Below, in pieces: positions 15,602-24,132 of a stretch of 64,000 nt of DNA. The position numbers were made by a program, and so were the translations under genes. The notes under the pieces were generated by a model. That model did no database searches. It was not told the DNA's origin and worked only from the letters and a program-made list of their open reading frames with translations. Origin of the DNA: VXOI01 sp965261945 (GTDB lineage Bacteria; Chloroflexota; Dehalococcoidia; Lucifugimonadales; UBA3495); contig CBDHEF010000002.1 of NCBI GenBank assembly GCA_965261945.1, positions 1,550,001 to 1,614,000 of the forward strand. The letters are read 5' to 3'. How positions within the stretch are numbered: the first letter of the stretch is position 1; each line of letters begins with the position of its first letter.

Positions 15602-16231
15602 CTAACCGCTCAGCGTCCCCTTGGTGCTTGGCACTGCGTGGGGGGAGCGGGGGTCGGGTTCCAGAGCGTCGCGGAGGGCTCGGGCCGTGGCTTTGCAGAG
15701 GGCCTCAGCCTTGTGGTGGGGGTCTATGCCGGTGAGTATCTTGGCATGTAGGTTGATCTTGCCCTCCAGCGCGAAGGACTCGAAGAAGTGGCGCACCAGT
15801 GAGCCGGGCAGCGTCTCAACCATGGAATCGTCGATGGTCGTCTCGATGACCGCGTAGCCTCGGCCCGAGCAGTCCAGCGCCACCATCGCCAGAGTCTCGT
15901 CCAACGGCACGATGGCATGGCCCATGCGCCGAATGCCCCGCGCGTCGCCCAGCGCCTCGTGAAAGGCGCGGCCCAGCGTGATGCCAACATCCTCCACCAG
16001 GTGATGCCAGCCGGTGTGCAGGTCGCCATCCGCTTTCAGGTTTATGTCAATGAGACCGTGGCGGGAAATCTGGCTGACCATGTGGTCCAGGAAGCCGTTG
16101 CCTGTGTCCACTTCGTAGACGCCTGCTCCGTCCAGGTTGAGGGTCAGGCGGATGTCGGTTTCTCCGGTCACGCGGTGCAGGTTGGCAGTGCGGCCTTCCG
16201 GGATGGCGGGCAGGTTGGCGTCGTCAGCCAT
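15602..16231 (-). CDS. hisB: Imidazoleglycerol-phosphate dehydratase
   Basis: Sixth step of histidine synthesis: dehydrates imidazole glycerol phosphate to imidazole acetol phosphate. It shows the metal-binding histidine/glutamate motifs of the family: FLDHMVSQISRH, HHLVEDVGI and, near the C-terminus, DPHHKAEALCKATARAL. At 209 residues it is the monofunctional form, without the N-terminal phosphatase of enteric HisB. The start lies 9 bp after the hisC stop, so the two are coupled. It is the last gene of the his cluster, and its 3' end is partly duplicated 1.6 kb downstream. Confidence 0.96.
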   Translation of the reverse strand: MADDANLPAIPEGRTANLHRVTGETDIRLTLNLDGAGVYEVDTGNGFLDHMVSQISRHGLIDINLKADGDLHTGWHHLVEDVGITLGRAFHEALGDARGIRRMGHAIVPLDETLAMVALDCSGRGYAVIETTIDDSMVETLPGSLVRHFFESFALEGKINLHAKILTGIDPHHKAEALCKATARALRDALEPDPRSPHAVPSTKGTLSG

Positions 16232-16239
16232 AAATCACC

Positions 16240-17364
16240 CTAACCCTCTCCATCAAGGGAGAGGGAATTTGTGAGTTCGGACAGGGCGGCCGCAACGGCA
16301 TCGTTCTCCTCCGGCAACCCTACGGAGAAGCGCACACAGTCCTTCAGGCGGGCGCTGCTCCAGCGCCGCAGAAATATGCCACGATTGCACAGTCCCTCGA
16401 ACACTCGCCGGCCACTGCCTTCGGGCAACTCGCATAGGATGAAGTTGGCCCTTGAGGGATATGCCTTAACCGTGGGGATTGCCGCCAGCAACCCAGCCAT
16501 ACGTTCCCGTTCAGCGACAATGGCATTGACCCGCTCCAGCAGGGCCGGCATATCTTCCAGCGACGCGATGAGCGCTACCTCTGCGGCCAGGTTGACGTTG
16601 TAAGGAGGCTTGACCGACATCATCGTCCGGGCCAGGTCGGGGCGCATCGCACCCAGGCCGATGCGCAAGCCGGCCAGCCCCGCCCACTTGCTGAAGGTTC
16701 GCAGCACAACCAGGTTGGGAAACTCGTCCAGCAGGTGCATCATGGTCTGGCCGCTGAACTCGTAGTAGGCTTCGTCCACAATCACCAGCAGTCCCGTCTC
16801 CAGCAGCGCCCTGACTTCGGCCTCAGTGGGCATATTGCCGGAGGGATTGTTGGGCGAGCAGACCACGATGGCCTTGGTACGTTCCGTGATGGCCAGCTTG
16901 ATTCCTTCCAGGTCAATCTCGAAGTTGGCGTCGCGGGGCGCCGAAACCGCCTCGCCGCCGCAGATTTCCGCTCCCAGCGCGTACATCCCGAAGGTGGGCG
17001 TCAGGTTGATGATGTTGTCGCCGGGGCCGATGAACATCCGAAACAGCATATCGATTAGTTCGTCGCTGCCGTTGCCCGCGATGATGCGGTCGGGGTCAAC
17101 GCCGACGTAGCCCGAAAGGGCCTGGCGCAACTGGCGCTGCGCCGGGTCGGGATAGTGGTTGAAGTTGGGGAAACCGGCCAGCGCAGCAGCTACCGCCGGG
17201 GACGGGCCGTAGGGGTTTTCGTTGCCGTTGAGCCGTATGATTTTGTCCAGCGGGATACCGGCGCGCTCGGCCATCACCTCCACCGGATCCACACCCTCGT
17301 AAACATCCAGCCTGCGGATGTGAGGCAGCATTGACTGTTGCAGTTGTTCAGTAAATTCGGCCAT
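16240..17364 (-). CDS. hisC: Histidinol-phosphate aminotransferase
   Basis: PLP-dependent fold-type I aminotransferase acting after HisB, moving an amino group from glutamate to imidazole acetol phosphate. Visible: LNGNENPYGPSP (45-56), PNNPSG (171-176), DEAYYEF (197-203), the PLP lysine K226 in RTFSKWAGLAGLRIG, and the phosphate-binding arginine region DCVRFSVGLPEEN. Length 374 is normal. The last residues (SLSLDGEG) are encoded by a CCCTCTCC/GGAGAGGG palindrome of the kind found between genes elsewhere in the window, so a repeat seems to have replaced the original 3' end. Confidence 0.95.
   Translation of the reverse strand: MAEFTEQLQQSMLPHIRRLDVYEGVDPVEVMAERAGIPLDKIIRLNGNENPYGPSPAVAAALAGFPNFNHYPDPAQRQLRQALSGYVGVDPDRIIAGNGSDELIDMLFRMFIGPGDNIINLTPTFGMYALGAEICGGEAVSAPRDANFEIDLEGIKLAITERTKAIVVCSPNNPSGNMPTEAEVRALLETGLLVIVDEAYYEFSGQTMMHLLDEFPNLVVLRTFSKWAGLAGLRIGLGAMRPDLARTMMSVKPPYNVNLAAEVALIASLEDMPALLERVNAIVAERERMAGLLAAIPTVKAYPSRANFILCELPEGSGRRVFEGLCNRGIFLRRWSSARLKDCVRFSVGLPEENDAVAAALSELTNSLSLDGEG
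16244..16265. repeat. REP-like palindrome inside the hisC 3' end
   Basis: CCCTCTCC ATCAAG GGAGAGGG, an 8-bp inverted repeat of the same type as those near 24954, 27527 and 63125. This copy lies within the last codons of hisC and just before hisB. Confidence 0.6.
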
Positions 17365-17408
17365 GCTCTCCAGACCTGACTTGCGTGATAGTGCATTGTC
17401 GGGCAGGG

Positions 17409-18779
17409 TTACCCTGCCGCGGCTTTGAGGGAGTCGAGCCTCACCTGTACTGCTCCGGCGTGGCCGGCCAGTCCTTCTGCGTTGGCTATCTGGACGGCGG
17501 CGGGGCCAAGATTCCGGAAGTCTTCAGGACTGAGGCCCACCACGGGCATCGTGCGCAGAAAGTGGTGAACGCTGAGCGCGGAGCCGAACCGCGCCGTCCC
17601 GCCGGTGGGCATGACGTGGCTGGGCCCGGCGATGTAGTCGCCCATCACTTCCGGCGAATACTCACCCAGGAACAGCCCGCCAGCGTGGTGGATGCGGTCA
17701 ACCCAGCTCCACGGCTCCCGCAGCAGCAGACACAGGTGTTCCGGCGCGATGCGGTTGACCAGCTCCACGCCCTCGTCCAGCGAGTCCACCAGCACCACCC
17801 GGCCCTGGCGCTCCAAAGCCTCACGCGCCACGTCGCCCCGGGGGGCGACGGCAAGCTGGGACTCCAGTTGCGTGTTAACTCGGGCGATCAGTTCTTCGCT
17901 GTCAGTGACCAGGATGGCCGTCGCCAGCGGGTCGTGCTCGGCTTGCGCGATGAGGTCGGCGGCGCAGAAGTTGGCGTTGGCGCCATCATCGGCCAGGATT
18001 ATGGTTTCCGTTGGGCCGAAAACACCGTCAATGTCCACCGCGCCCTGAACCAACTTTTTTGCGTAGGCCACGAAGATGTTGCCAGGGCCGCAAATCTTGT
18101 CAACGCGAGGGATCGACTCGGTCCCGTAGGCCAGGGCGCCGATGGCCGGGACGCCGCCGACCTGGTACATGGCGTCTACACCGGCAATTTTCGCGGCGGC
18201 AACCACTGCCGGATTCAGCGGCTGAGAGCCGGTTCGCGGCGTGGTGAGTATTACCTCTATGACACCGGCGACGCGGGCCGGTATCACCGTCATCAGCACC
18301 GTGGACGGATAGGCAGCGCTGCCGCCCGGGGCATAGATTCCCACCCGGGCCAGAGGGCGCAACAATTCGCCCAATCCTTGCGCCGGGTCCATCCATTCGA
18401 CCGGCAGGGTTGACTGGTGAAAGGCCCGGATGCGGTCTGCCGCCAGTTCAAGGGATTGCCAAAGCTCCGGGCTGACCTGCTCACTGGCCGCGTCCAGTTC
18501 ACTCTGGGGAATACGAAAGTCGTCCAGGTCGGCGTTGTCCAGCAGCTTGGCGTACCGGCGGACGGCGACATCTCCCTCTCGCTTGACGTCGGCCAGCATC
18601 CGCACCACCGACTCCGCGGGGGTGACGTCCTCCCCGAAGGCCCGATGGGTTCGCGCCACCACGGATTCAGGAAGCGATGAAAGGTCCAGCGGATCGATGC
18701 GGGTCAGGACGTTTTCAGCGTTTTCGATGCCGCGAATTATATTCAGCGTAGCGTTGGTTGGCACTTGGCGGCTCCGCAT
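17409..18779 (-). CDS. hisD: Histidinol dehydrogenase
   Basis: Last two oxidation steps of histidine synthesis, using NAD and zinc. Family signatures: GIYAPGGSAAYPSTVLM, KICGPGNIFVAYAKKLVQG, GPTETIILAD, AEHDPLATAILVT, RIAPEHLCLL with the catalytic glutamate-histidine pair, and the zinc-site segment GDYIAGPSHVMPTGGTARF. Length 456 is within range with a slightly long N-terminus; a later start cannot be excluded. It lies between the zinc-phospholipase-like gene (20 bp upstream) and hisC. Confidence 0.96.
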   Translation of the reverse strand: MRSRQVPTNATLNIIRGIENAENVLTRIDPLDLSSLPESVVARTHRAFGEDVTPAESVVRMLADVKREGDVAVRRYAKLLDNADLDDFRIPQSELDAASEQVSPELWQSLELAADRIRAFHQSTLPVEWMDPAQGLGELLRPLARVGIYAPGGSAAYPSTVLMTVIPARVAGVIEVILTTPRTGSQPLNPAVVAAAKIAGVDAMYQVGGVPAIGALAYGTESIPRVDKICGPGNIFVAYAKKLVQGAVDIDGVFGPTETIILADDGANANFCAADLIAQAEHDPLATAILVTDSEELIARVNTQLESQLAVAPRGDVAREALERQGRVVLVDSLDEGVELVNRIAPEHLCLLLREPWSWVDRIHHAGGLFLGEYSPEVMGDYIAGPSHVMPTGGTARFGSALSVHHFLRTMPVVGLSPEDFRNLGPAAVQIANAEGLAGHAGAVQVRLDSLKAAAG

Positions 18780-18799
18780 ATCGAGTTCGACGGGGGAGT

Positions 18800-19564
18800 T
18801 TATCCGGGCAGGAACTCCCTAACCTGGGCGATGGTGGCAGCCACGGCTTCCCGGCGGTAGTTCTCCACCTTCGCTTCGGGAATTTTCTGGTAGACCTCTT
18901 CCAGGCTTGCCGGCATCCGGTCGAGGAAGCGGTCAACCGAATGTTGCACTTCGTCGTTGTCGCGGTACATCCGGTTGAGGGCGAACTTGAGCCGCGACCA
19001 CTCGAATTCCCGACCGACAAATCCCGACACCCGCTCTTTCCATTGGGTGAGCAGACCATCCTCGAAGAACGCGACCGACACGTCCGTGTCGCCGCAGGAA
19101 ACGGCGTGTCCGGCGTTGAGCGGGCCACTCACGTCGGGAAGGGAAATCCGGTCCATGTCCAACTGCACCGCCCTGTCCCAGATGTCAGCCTGAACCTGGT
19201 CTCCGGTGAGCCTCGTCCCTTCGCTCGCGGTGTCGAAGTTGGGACGGTATACGGAGGTTATCCAAACTTCATCGGCGGCCAGGTGGCAGACGTATCCCAG
19301 CAGGAACGTGCGGGTCGCCATGGACTGCTCGCTGCCATCCATCAGTTCCGGGTAGCTGCGGAACATGGTGCGAGCGCCGGTGCCAACCTCGCGCACGGAC
19401 AGCGGCGCGAAGTGCGTCTGCTCGCGGGGCCACTTGGTCATGGCGCGGATATCGGGCGAGGTGGACCCCAGGTAGAAGCTGCCGATGTGGTCATAAACAT
19501 AGCCCCGGTCAAGCTGCTCGGCGACCTGATGGGCCAGATAGATGTGCATGGGCAGGTTGGGCAT
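18800..19564 (-). CDS. Zinc-dependent phospholipase C-like domain protein in the his cluster
   Basis: 254 residues beginning MPNLPMHIYLAHQVAEQLD. Histidines and aspartates are arranged as MHIYLAH, YDHIGSFYLGSTSPDIR, THFAPL and GYVCHLAADEVWI, the pattern of the zinc-dependent phospholipase C / bacterial P1-nuclease-like fold (PF00882 type). There is no signal peptide at this start. The ATG has AAGGA 9 nt upstream; a longer frame upstream overlaps the end of hisG without support. Relatives often handle phospholipids or act as uncharacterised hydrolases; a role in histidine synthesis is not evident. Confidence 0.7.
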   Translation of the reverse strand: MPNLPMHIYLAHQVAEQLDRGYVYDHIGSFYLGSTSPDIRAMTKWPREQTHFAPLSVREVGTGARTMFRSYPELMDGSEQSMATRTFLLGYVCHLAADEVWITSVYRPNFDTASEGTRLTGDQVQADIWDRAVQLDMDRISLPDVSGPLNAGHAVSCGDTDVSVAFFEDGLLTQWKERVSGFVGREFEWSRLKFALNRMYRDNDEVQHSVDRFLDRMPASLEEVYQKIPEAKVENYRREAVAATIAQVREFLPG

Positions 19565-19697
19565 TCTCGCAGTCCTTGTGCCTGTCCGCGGTGCGTATGA
19601 TTCCCACCGTTTCGATTGCGCCGGCTCATAGCGTAATGCCAGCGCCGAACTTTCAGGACATTCCAGGGCGATGAGGTGGATGCAGTATTTTAGCCCC

Positions 19698-20771
19698 TCA
19701 CGTTTGGGTTGTCGAACTCTCCGCGATCTGGGTTGTCGAACTCTCCGCAATCAACGTGCCGAACAGAGCCTCGAAGGAATGAGAGTAGCTGTCGAACAGG
19801 TAAGAGAGTTGTGATGCGGCCACATCTTCCGCCCCACAGCTTCGCAGGTGGTCTACTGCCTCCAGCAGGAGGTCTTTCTTTACCAGCAGGCTCACCGAGA
19901 ACCAGTCCTGCTCTTCGATGTTATACACGCGGGCCACCGTCGGCCCCCGCAGCCCGGCCAGGGCGGGGCGGGCCAGTATCATGGCGCTCACAGCGTCGGC
20001 AGACGGCCCCTGCACGTTGGCCGACAGGCGATAGTAAGGCTCTGCCCTGAGATGGGCTTCCATCATTTCGGTCAGGGCCCGGGCCAGTTCGCGCGCGCCC
20101 GGCGACGCGGCCAGCAGTTCCGCGTTGGCCAGCAGGCAGGCTTGCGAGGCTAGGATGGTCCCTTCTTCCAGGGTTTTCAGCCGGTTTTCCCTCAAGGTCG
20201 CTCCAGTGGCGGTGAGGTCGGCGATGAGGTCCGCGTACCCGGCGACCGGCGCCGCCTCCAGCGTTCCTGAAGCAGGGGCAAGCGTGAAGTAGTTAATCCC
20301 CCGGTGGTACAGAAAGGAACTGAGAAGGCGCGGGTACTTGGTGGCGATACGCAGTTGCTTGCCTTCCTGCCGGAATTCCAGGGCCAGATCGGCCAGATCG
20401 GCCAGCGAAGTTACGTCCAGCCAGGCCTCCGGCACGGCCAGCACCAGATCGCACCGGCCATAGCCGAGATTGTTCACAATCACGGCGGCCCGACGCTCGT
20501 CTTCGCGATATTCCAGCAGCCGGTCCATACCAGTGATGCCCAATTCGGCGCTGCCTTCCTCCACCTTGGCCGTAATGTCGGCGGTGCGTTGGAACAGCAC
20601 CTCAACCCCACGGAGGGCCGGAACGGAGGCGGTGTAGCGGCGGGCGTTGGGGCGGCGGACCGTAAGGCCACAGCCCCGCATGAAATCCAGAGTCGGCTGG
20701 TGCAGATCGCCGTCGCTGGGCAATAGCAGGCGCAGCGACGGCTGCCCGTTGGAGGTTTCGGAACCACTCAT
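19698..20771 (-). CDS. hisG: ATP phosphoribosyltransferase, long form
   Basis: Commits ATP and PRPP to histidine synthesis and is feedback-inhibited by histidine. LRLLLPSDGDLHQPTLDFM starts the catalytic domain; ELGITGMDRLLEY, RIATKYPRLLSSFL and the PRPP loop APVAGYADLIADLTATGATLREN follow. The region from about residue 275 (VARVYNIEEQDWFSVSLLVKKDLLLEA) corresponds to the C-terminal ACT-like regulatory domain of long HisG. At 357 residues it is long for the family. The extreme C-terminus repeats IAESSTTQ twice because of a 24-bp tandem duplication. A HisRS-like gene lies immediately upstream. Confidence 0.93.
   Translation of the reverse strand: MSGSETSNGQPSLRLLLPSDGDLHQPTLDFMRGCGLTVRRPNARRYTASVPALRGVEVLFQRTADITAKVEEGSAELGITGMDRLLEYREDERRAAVIVNNLGYGRCDLVLAVPEAWLDVTSLADLADLALEFRQEGKQLRIATKYPRLLSSFLYHRGINYFTLAPASGTLEAAPVAGYADLIADLTATGATLRENRLKTLEEGTILASQACLLANAELLAASPGARELARALTEMMEAHLRAEPYYRLSANVQGPSADAVSAMILARPALAGLRGPTVARVYNIEEQDWFSVSLLVKKDLLLEAVDHLRSCGAEDVAASQLSYLFDSYSHSFEALFGTLIAESSTTQIAESSTTQT
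19706..19753. repeat. 24-bp tandem duplication at the hisG 3' end
   Basis: Two 24-bp copies (19706-19729 and 19730-19753) differing at two positions encode the repeated tail IAESSTTQ-IAESSTTQ-T of HisG. Being a multiple of three, the duplication keeps the frame. Confidence 0.85.
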
Positions 20772-20821
20772 ATTACGCCTTCAACCTGCCCTTTCGGCGC
20801 TTCGGATCGAGGGGACTTGAT

Positions 20822-22279
20822 TCAGACATCGTAGGAAGTGACCAGACCGTCGGCCCCCACCACGATCACCCTGGCCAGACCTCGCCGCCCAGCGGAGGCC
20901 ATGGCCTCGTCTCCATTCAACCCGGTAACTTCCATTTCTACGGTCTCGCCCCGTTGCCTGAGTTCCCTCGCCGCTTCCAAAGCCGCGGCGTTGGCGTCGT
21001 CGCCGGCCGCGACCACCAGAATGCCCGCGGCCTGTTGAACGGAACCGGAAGCATCATCCCCGGTCAGCTCGACCAACGCATCCAGGCTGTAGGCGAAACC
21101 GAGGGCAGGCAGGCGGTGGCTTCCGCCCAAGTCGCGGGCCAAGCCGTCGTAGCGCCCTCCGCCACCCAGCGGCCCAGGCCAGGACGAGTGGGCCACCTCG
21201 AAGATTATCCCGTTATAGTAAGCCAGTCCCCGCACCAGCCCAAAGTCCAGCACGATCCTCCCGGTTGCCGCGCGGCGCTCGGGAAGCATACCGATGGTTT
21301 GTTCCAGCCTTCCCATTGCTGAAGTGTCCGCTCCGGCATTTCGCAAAACGTCGAACGCTCCGGCGAGGACGTCTGACGGCTCCCCTTGCACTTGGGCCAG
21401 TTCCGACGCTGTTTCCAAAGCAAGCCGAAGCGAATCCTCGGCATCCGGGCGGCGAATCTTGCGCAGCAGCCGCTCGACCACTTCCTCCGGCCTGCGCTGT
21501 CCCAGTTGGTCAAGGGGATTGGAGCGCAACACGCCCAGCAGAACGTGTCTCGCCTCGTCGTCGTCGAGTCCCTGCACCGCCTGGCTCAGATAGTCGTCAT
21601 CTGGAGCGCGCCCCACGATGTGCAGGCGCTGTGCGTCGTCAACGATTTGCGGTATGGGTGCAGGCCCATCCCGCAGAAGGGGCACGTTCTGCACGACGAA
21701 TGCGCGGGCGCGTTCCGACAGGCCCAGCGGGTCGAGCAGGCTGTTCAGGATATTGAGGTCGGCCAGCCGCAGCGTCCAGTCCCGAAGGCCCGATACGTCC
21801 AGTGTCGCCAGCGCCAGGTCCAGCAGCTCCACGTCTGCCATGACACTGGACGCTCCCAGCAGTTCTCCCCCGATCTGGGTGAACTGGCTGCCGACGTTGG
21901 AGCTTTCCCGCAGAGCGGCGCCCTCGAACCGGAACACCGGGCCACAATACTGCCAGCGCGCAGGCAACTCAATTTCGCCGGAGTTTTCCAGGTAATGGCG
22001 CATGGCCGGGGCGGTGAACTCGGGGCGCAGGCTGACCGCGCGGGTGGCCGGATCGGTGAAACTGAAAAGCTGGGAGGCAAGCTCACCACCCGACTTGCGC
22101 AGAAACAGCTCGGTGGGTTCCAGAAGGGGGGTATCGAGGCTGCGGTAGCCATAGCTGCTGAGGAGGGAGGAGAGGCGGAGCTGCAACTCGTTGCGCTTGA
22201 GATAGGACTCGCCGGTCAAATCAGACATACCGCGCAACCGCGCAACAGGTCTGCTTGATTCTGCGACTTGTCGGTACAT
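20822..22279 (-). CDS. hisZ: Histidyl-tRNA synthetase-like protein, probably HisZ (HisG regulatory subunit)
   Basis: Class II synthetase fold: PLLEPTELFLRKSGGE, SLRPEFTAPAMRHYLEN, FRFEGAALRE...SQFTQIGGELLG at motif 2, LVRGLAYYNGIIFEV and GGGGRYDGLARDLGG, then an anticodon-binding-like domain to the C-terminus. Real HisRS has RYERPQxGRxREFHQ at motif 2 and RGLDYY. Here motif 2 is degenerate and the aspartate is alanine, which fits the catalytically dead HisZ paralogue. Its position directly before hisG fits too. Against HisZ: it keeps the C-terminal domain, and HisG here is the long form that normally needs no partner. Start uncertain between 22300, 22279 and 22228. Confidence 0.6.
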   Translation of the reverse strand: MYRQVAESSRPVARLRGMSDLTGESYLKRNELQLRLSSLLSSYGYRSLDTPLLEPTELFLRKSGGELASQLFSFTDPATRAVSLRPEFTAPAMRHYLENSGEIELPARWQYCGPVFRFEGAALRESSNVGSQFTQIGGELLGASSVMADVELLDLALATLDVSGLRDWTLRLADLNILNSLLDPLGLSERARAFVVQNVPLLRDGPAPIPQIVDDAQRLHIVGRAPDDDYLSQAVQGLDDDEARHVLLGVLRSNPLDQLGQRRPEEVVERLLRKIRRPDAEDSLRLALETASELAQVQGEPSDVLAGAFDVLRNAGADTSAMGRLEQTIGMLPERRAATGRIVLDFGLVRGLAYYNGIIFEVAHSSWPGPLGGGGRYDGLARDLGGSHRLPALGFAYSLDALVELTGDDASGSVQQAAGILVVAAGDDANAAALEAARELRQRGETVEMEVTGLNGDEAMASAGRRGLARVIVVGADGLVTSYDV

Positions 22280-22394
22280 CGTTTGGGAGGTTGTCAGCAA
22301 CGCCTATTGTACACCTAAAGATGCGGGAAGATGAAACAAAATTCGCCAGGTTGAGTGGCTTACACGCCTCTTCTGCCCTGATTTGTCCCACTCC

Positions 22395-23147
22395 CTACGG
22401 GTGGGCGTTCAGGCCCCCGTCCACGTACACCGGCTGGCCGGTGGAGTAGTCGCAGGACTCGGAGCACAGGTAGACCAGCAGGGGAGCGATGTCCTCCGGA
22501 CGTCCCTTGCGTCGTAGGGGGGTATAGCGCACCAGAAGTTCCTCAAGCTGCTTCTCAATGGGCTGGCCTGTGGCGTCCATCCAGCCGGTGCCCAGGGCGT
22601 TGATGCGAATGTTGTGGCGGCCCCACTCCACGGCCAGGGAACGAGTAAGCGACAGAACGGCGGCCTGGCTGGCAGCAAAGACGGAGCCGTTGACCATCCC
22701 ACGCTCTGCCAACTCCGACACAATGTTGACGACCCGGCCGTATTCCCGCCCGGCCATTCGCGGCAGGGCCTGTTGCGCCAGCAGGAAGGGCATCTTGACG
22801 TTTCTGGTCTGCACTTCCTCCCATTCCAGTTGCCTGACTTCCGTCAAGGGGGCGGCGTACATACTCCTGCAATCGTTGACCAGGATGTCCACCCGTCCGT
22901 GCTGCCGGTCAAGTTCCTCCGCAACACGGGCTGCGCTCACGTCAGAACCCGCGTTCATAACCGTGCCCGTACTGCCGGACGGCAGGGCATCCAGCACTGC
23001 TTCCAGCAGCTTCTGTGTGCGGGCCACCACGAAAACCGTCGCGCCGGCCTCTGCCAGCGCAGAGGCAAGAAACGGCGCCTCATTGCCGCCCGACGTGGCG
23101 AACAAAGCAACCTGGCCAGACAATCCATACTCCGGCAGAACCGGCAT
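22395..23147 (-). CDS. SDR-fold protein lacking cofactor and catalytic signatures
   Basis: 250 residues with the overall short-chain dehydrogenase pattern, including AVEWGRHNIRINALGTGWMD and the C-terminal YLCSESCDYSTGQPVYVDGG. But the glycine motif TGxxxGxG is TSGGNEAPF (18-26), NNAG is NDCRS (91-95) and the active-site YxxxK is FAASQ (157-161), so both catalytic Tyr and Lys are gone. S144 remains. It is probably a pseudoenzyme or a non-oxidoreductase SDR. GAGGAG lies 8 nt before the ATG. Another, intact, SDR gene lies 170 bp upstream on the same strand and may be its source or partner. Confidence 0.8.
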   Translation of the reverse strand: MPVLPEYGLSGQVALFATSGGNEAPFLASALAEAGATVFVVARTQKLLEAVLDALPSGSTGTVMNAGSDVSAARVAEELDRQHGRVDILVNDCRSMYAAPLTEVRQLEWEEVQTRNVKMPFLLAQQALPRMAGREYGRVVNIVSELAERGMVNGSVFAASQAAVLSLTRSLAVEWGRHNIRINALGTGWMDATGQPIEKQLEELLVRYTPLRRKGRPEDIAPLLVYLCSESCDYSTGQPVYVDGGLNAHP

Positions 23148-23316
23148 ACCTAGTCTCCTCTGTGTGCAATCCTGCCCCCCCATTTCGTAGGACAGGTGGG
23201 ATGAGCCGGGCGAGATGTTCGGGACTCTCATAAAGTGCACTGGCCCCCTGGCAGAGGGTTGGAGTGAGGGCGTCCCTTTGAGATTACTGATTGAAACTAC
23301 TGATACTACGCTGAAA

Positions 23317-24123
23317 CTACGGCTCCAACGCAATCAGCGGTGCGTGGCCCGTGGGGGTTATGCCGCCCGCAAGACCGCCGCCGTCGGCGATTATCATCTC
23401 GCCGGTCATGTAGTCGGATGCGCTGGAGGAGAGGAACACCGCCAGCGGGCCGAAGTCCTCCGGCTTCCCCAGCTTGCCGATGGGCAGAAAATCGCCGGAA
23501 CGCGGCAGGCTCGCCGTTGTTGCTCCCATGTCTCCCGTTGGCACGAACCCGGGCACGATGCTGTTGGCAGTGATACCGTGCCGCGCCAGGTTGAAGGACA
23601 AAACACGGGTGAGTTGGATCATCCCACCCTTGCTGCAACAGTACATATAGATGTCGCGCCCACCCCGCATCCCGAAGCCCGATGCCACGTTGACTATCTT
23701 GCCGTGGCCCTGGTCCACCATCGGCTTGGAAACGGCGCGCGAGCAGAAGAAAGCCCCGCTCAGGTTCACGTCCATTATGCGGCGCCAGTCTTCATCGGTG
23801 ATGTCCCAAATGGGCTTGCGGACGTTGTCCTGCACCGCCCCCGCGTTGTTGATGAGAACGTCGATCTTGCCAAAGCGGGCGATGGCGGCGTCCATCAGGG
23901 CTTCTACCTGGGTGGAGTCGGTCACGTCGGTGGCGACCGCAATGGCCTCGCTTCCGAGGGCCTCTGCCTCAGCGGCAGCCTCCTCAATGGGGCCGGAACG
24001 ACGGCCCGCGATGACCAGGGTCGCTCCGGCGCGGGCCAGGGCGCGCACCATAGCCAGGCCCAGACCGGTGCCTCCTCCCGTAATCACCACCGTTCTGCCG
24101 TCAAGACTCAGTGATTCGAGCAT
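23317..24123 (-). CDS. Short-chain dehydrogenase/reductase (classical SDR)
   Basis: 268 residues, classical SDR with all signatures: TGGGTGLG (15-22) for NAD(P), NNAG (92-95), catalytic S148 in VNVASGFG, and Y161-x3-K165. The basic pair after the second strand (AGRR) suggests NADP preference. C-terminus ends YMTGEMIIADGG plus a short tail. Substrate unknown. Its start lies 9 bp after the birA stop, so the two are probably cotranscribed. Confidence 0.88.
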   Translation of the reverse strand: MLESLSLDGRTVVITGGGTGLGLAMVRALARAGATLVIAGRRSGPIEEAAAEAEALGSEAIAVATDVTDSTQVEALMDAAIARFGKIDVLINNAGAVQDNVRKPIWDITDEDWRRIMDVNLSGAFFCSRAVSKPMVDQGHGKIVNVASGFGMRGGRDIYMYCCSKGGMIQLTRVLSFNLARHGITANSIVPGFVPTGDMGATTASLPRSGDFLPIGKLGKPEDFGPLAVFLSSSASDYMTGEMIIADGGGLAGGITPTGHAPLIALEP

Positions 24124-24132
24124 GATTCCCCT

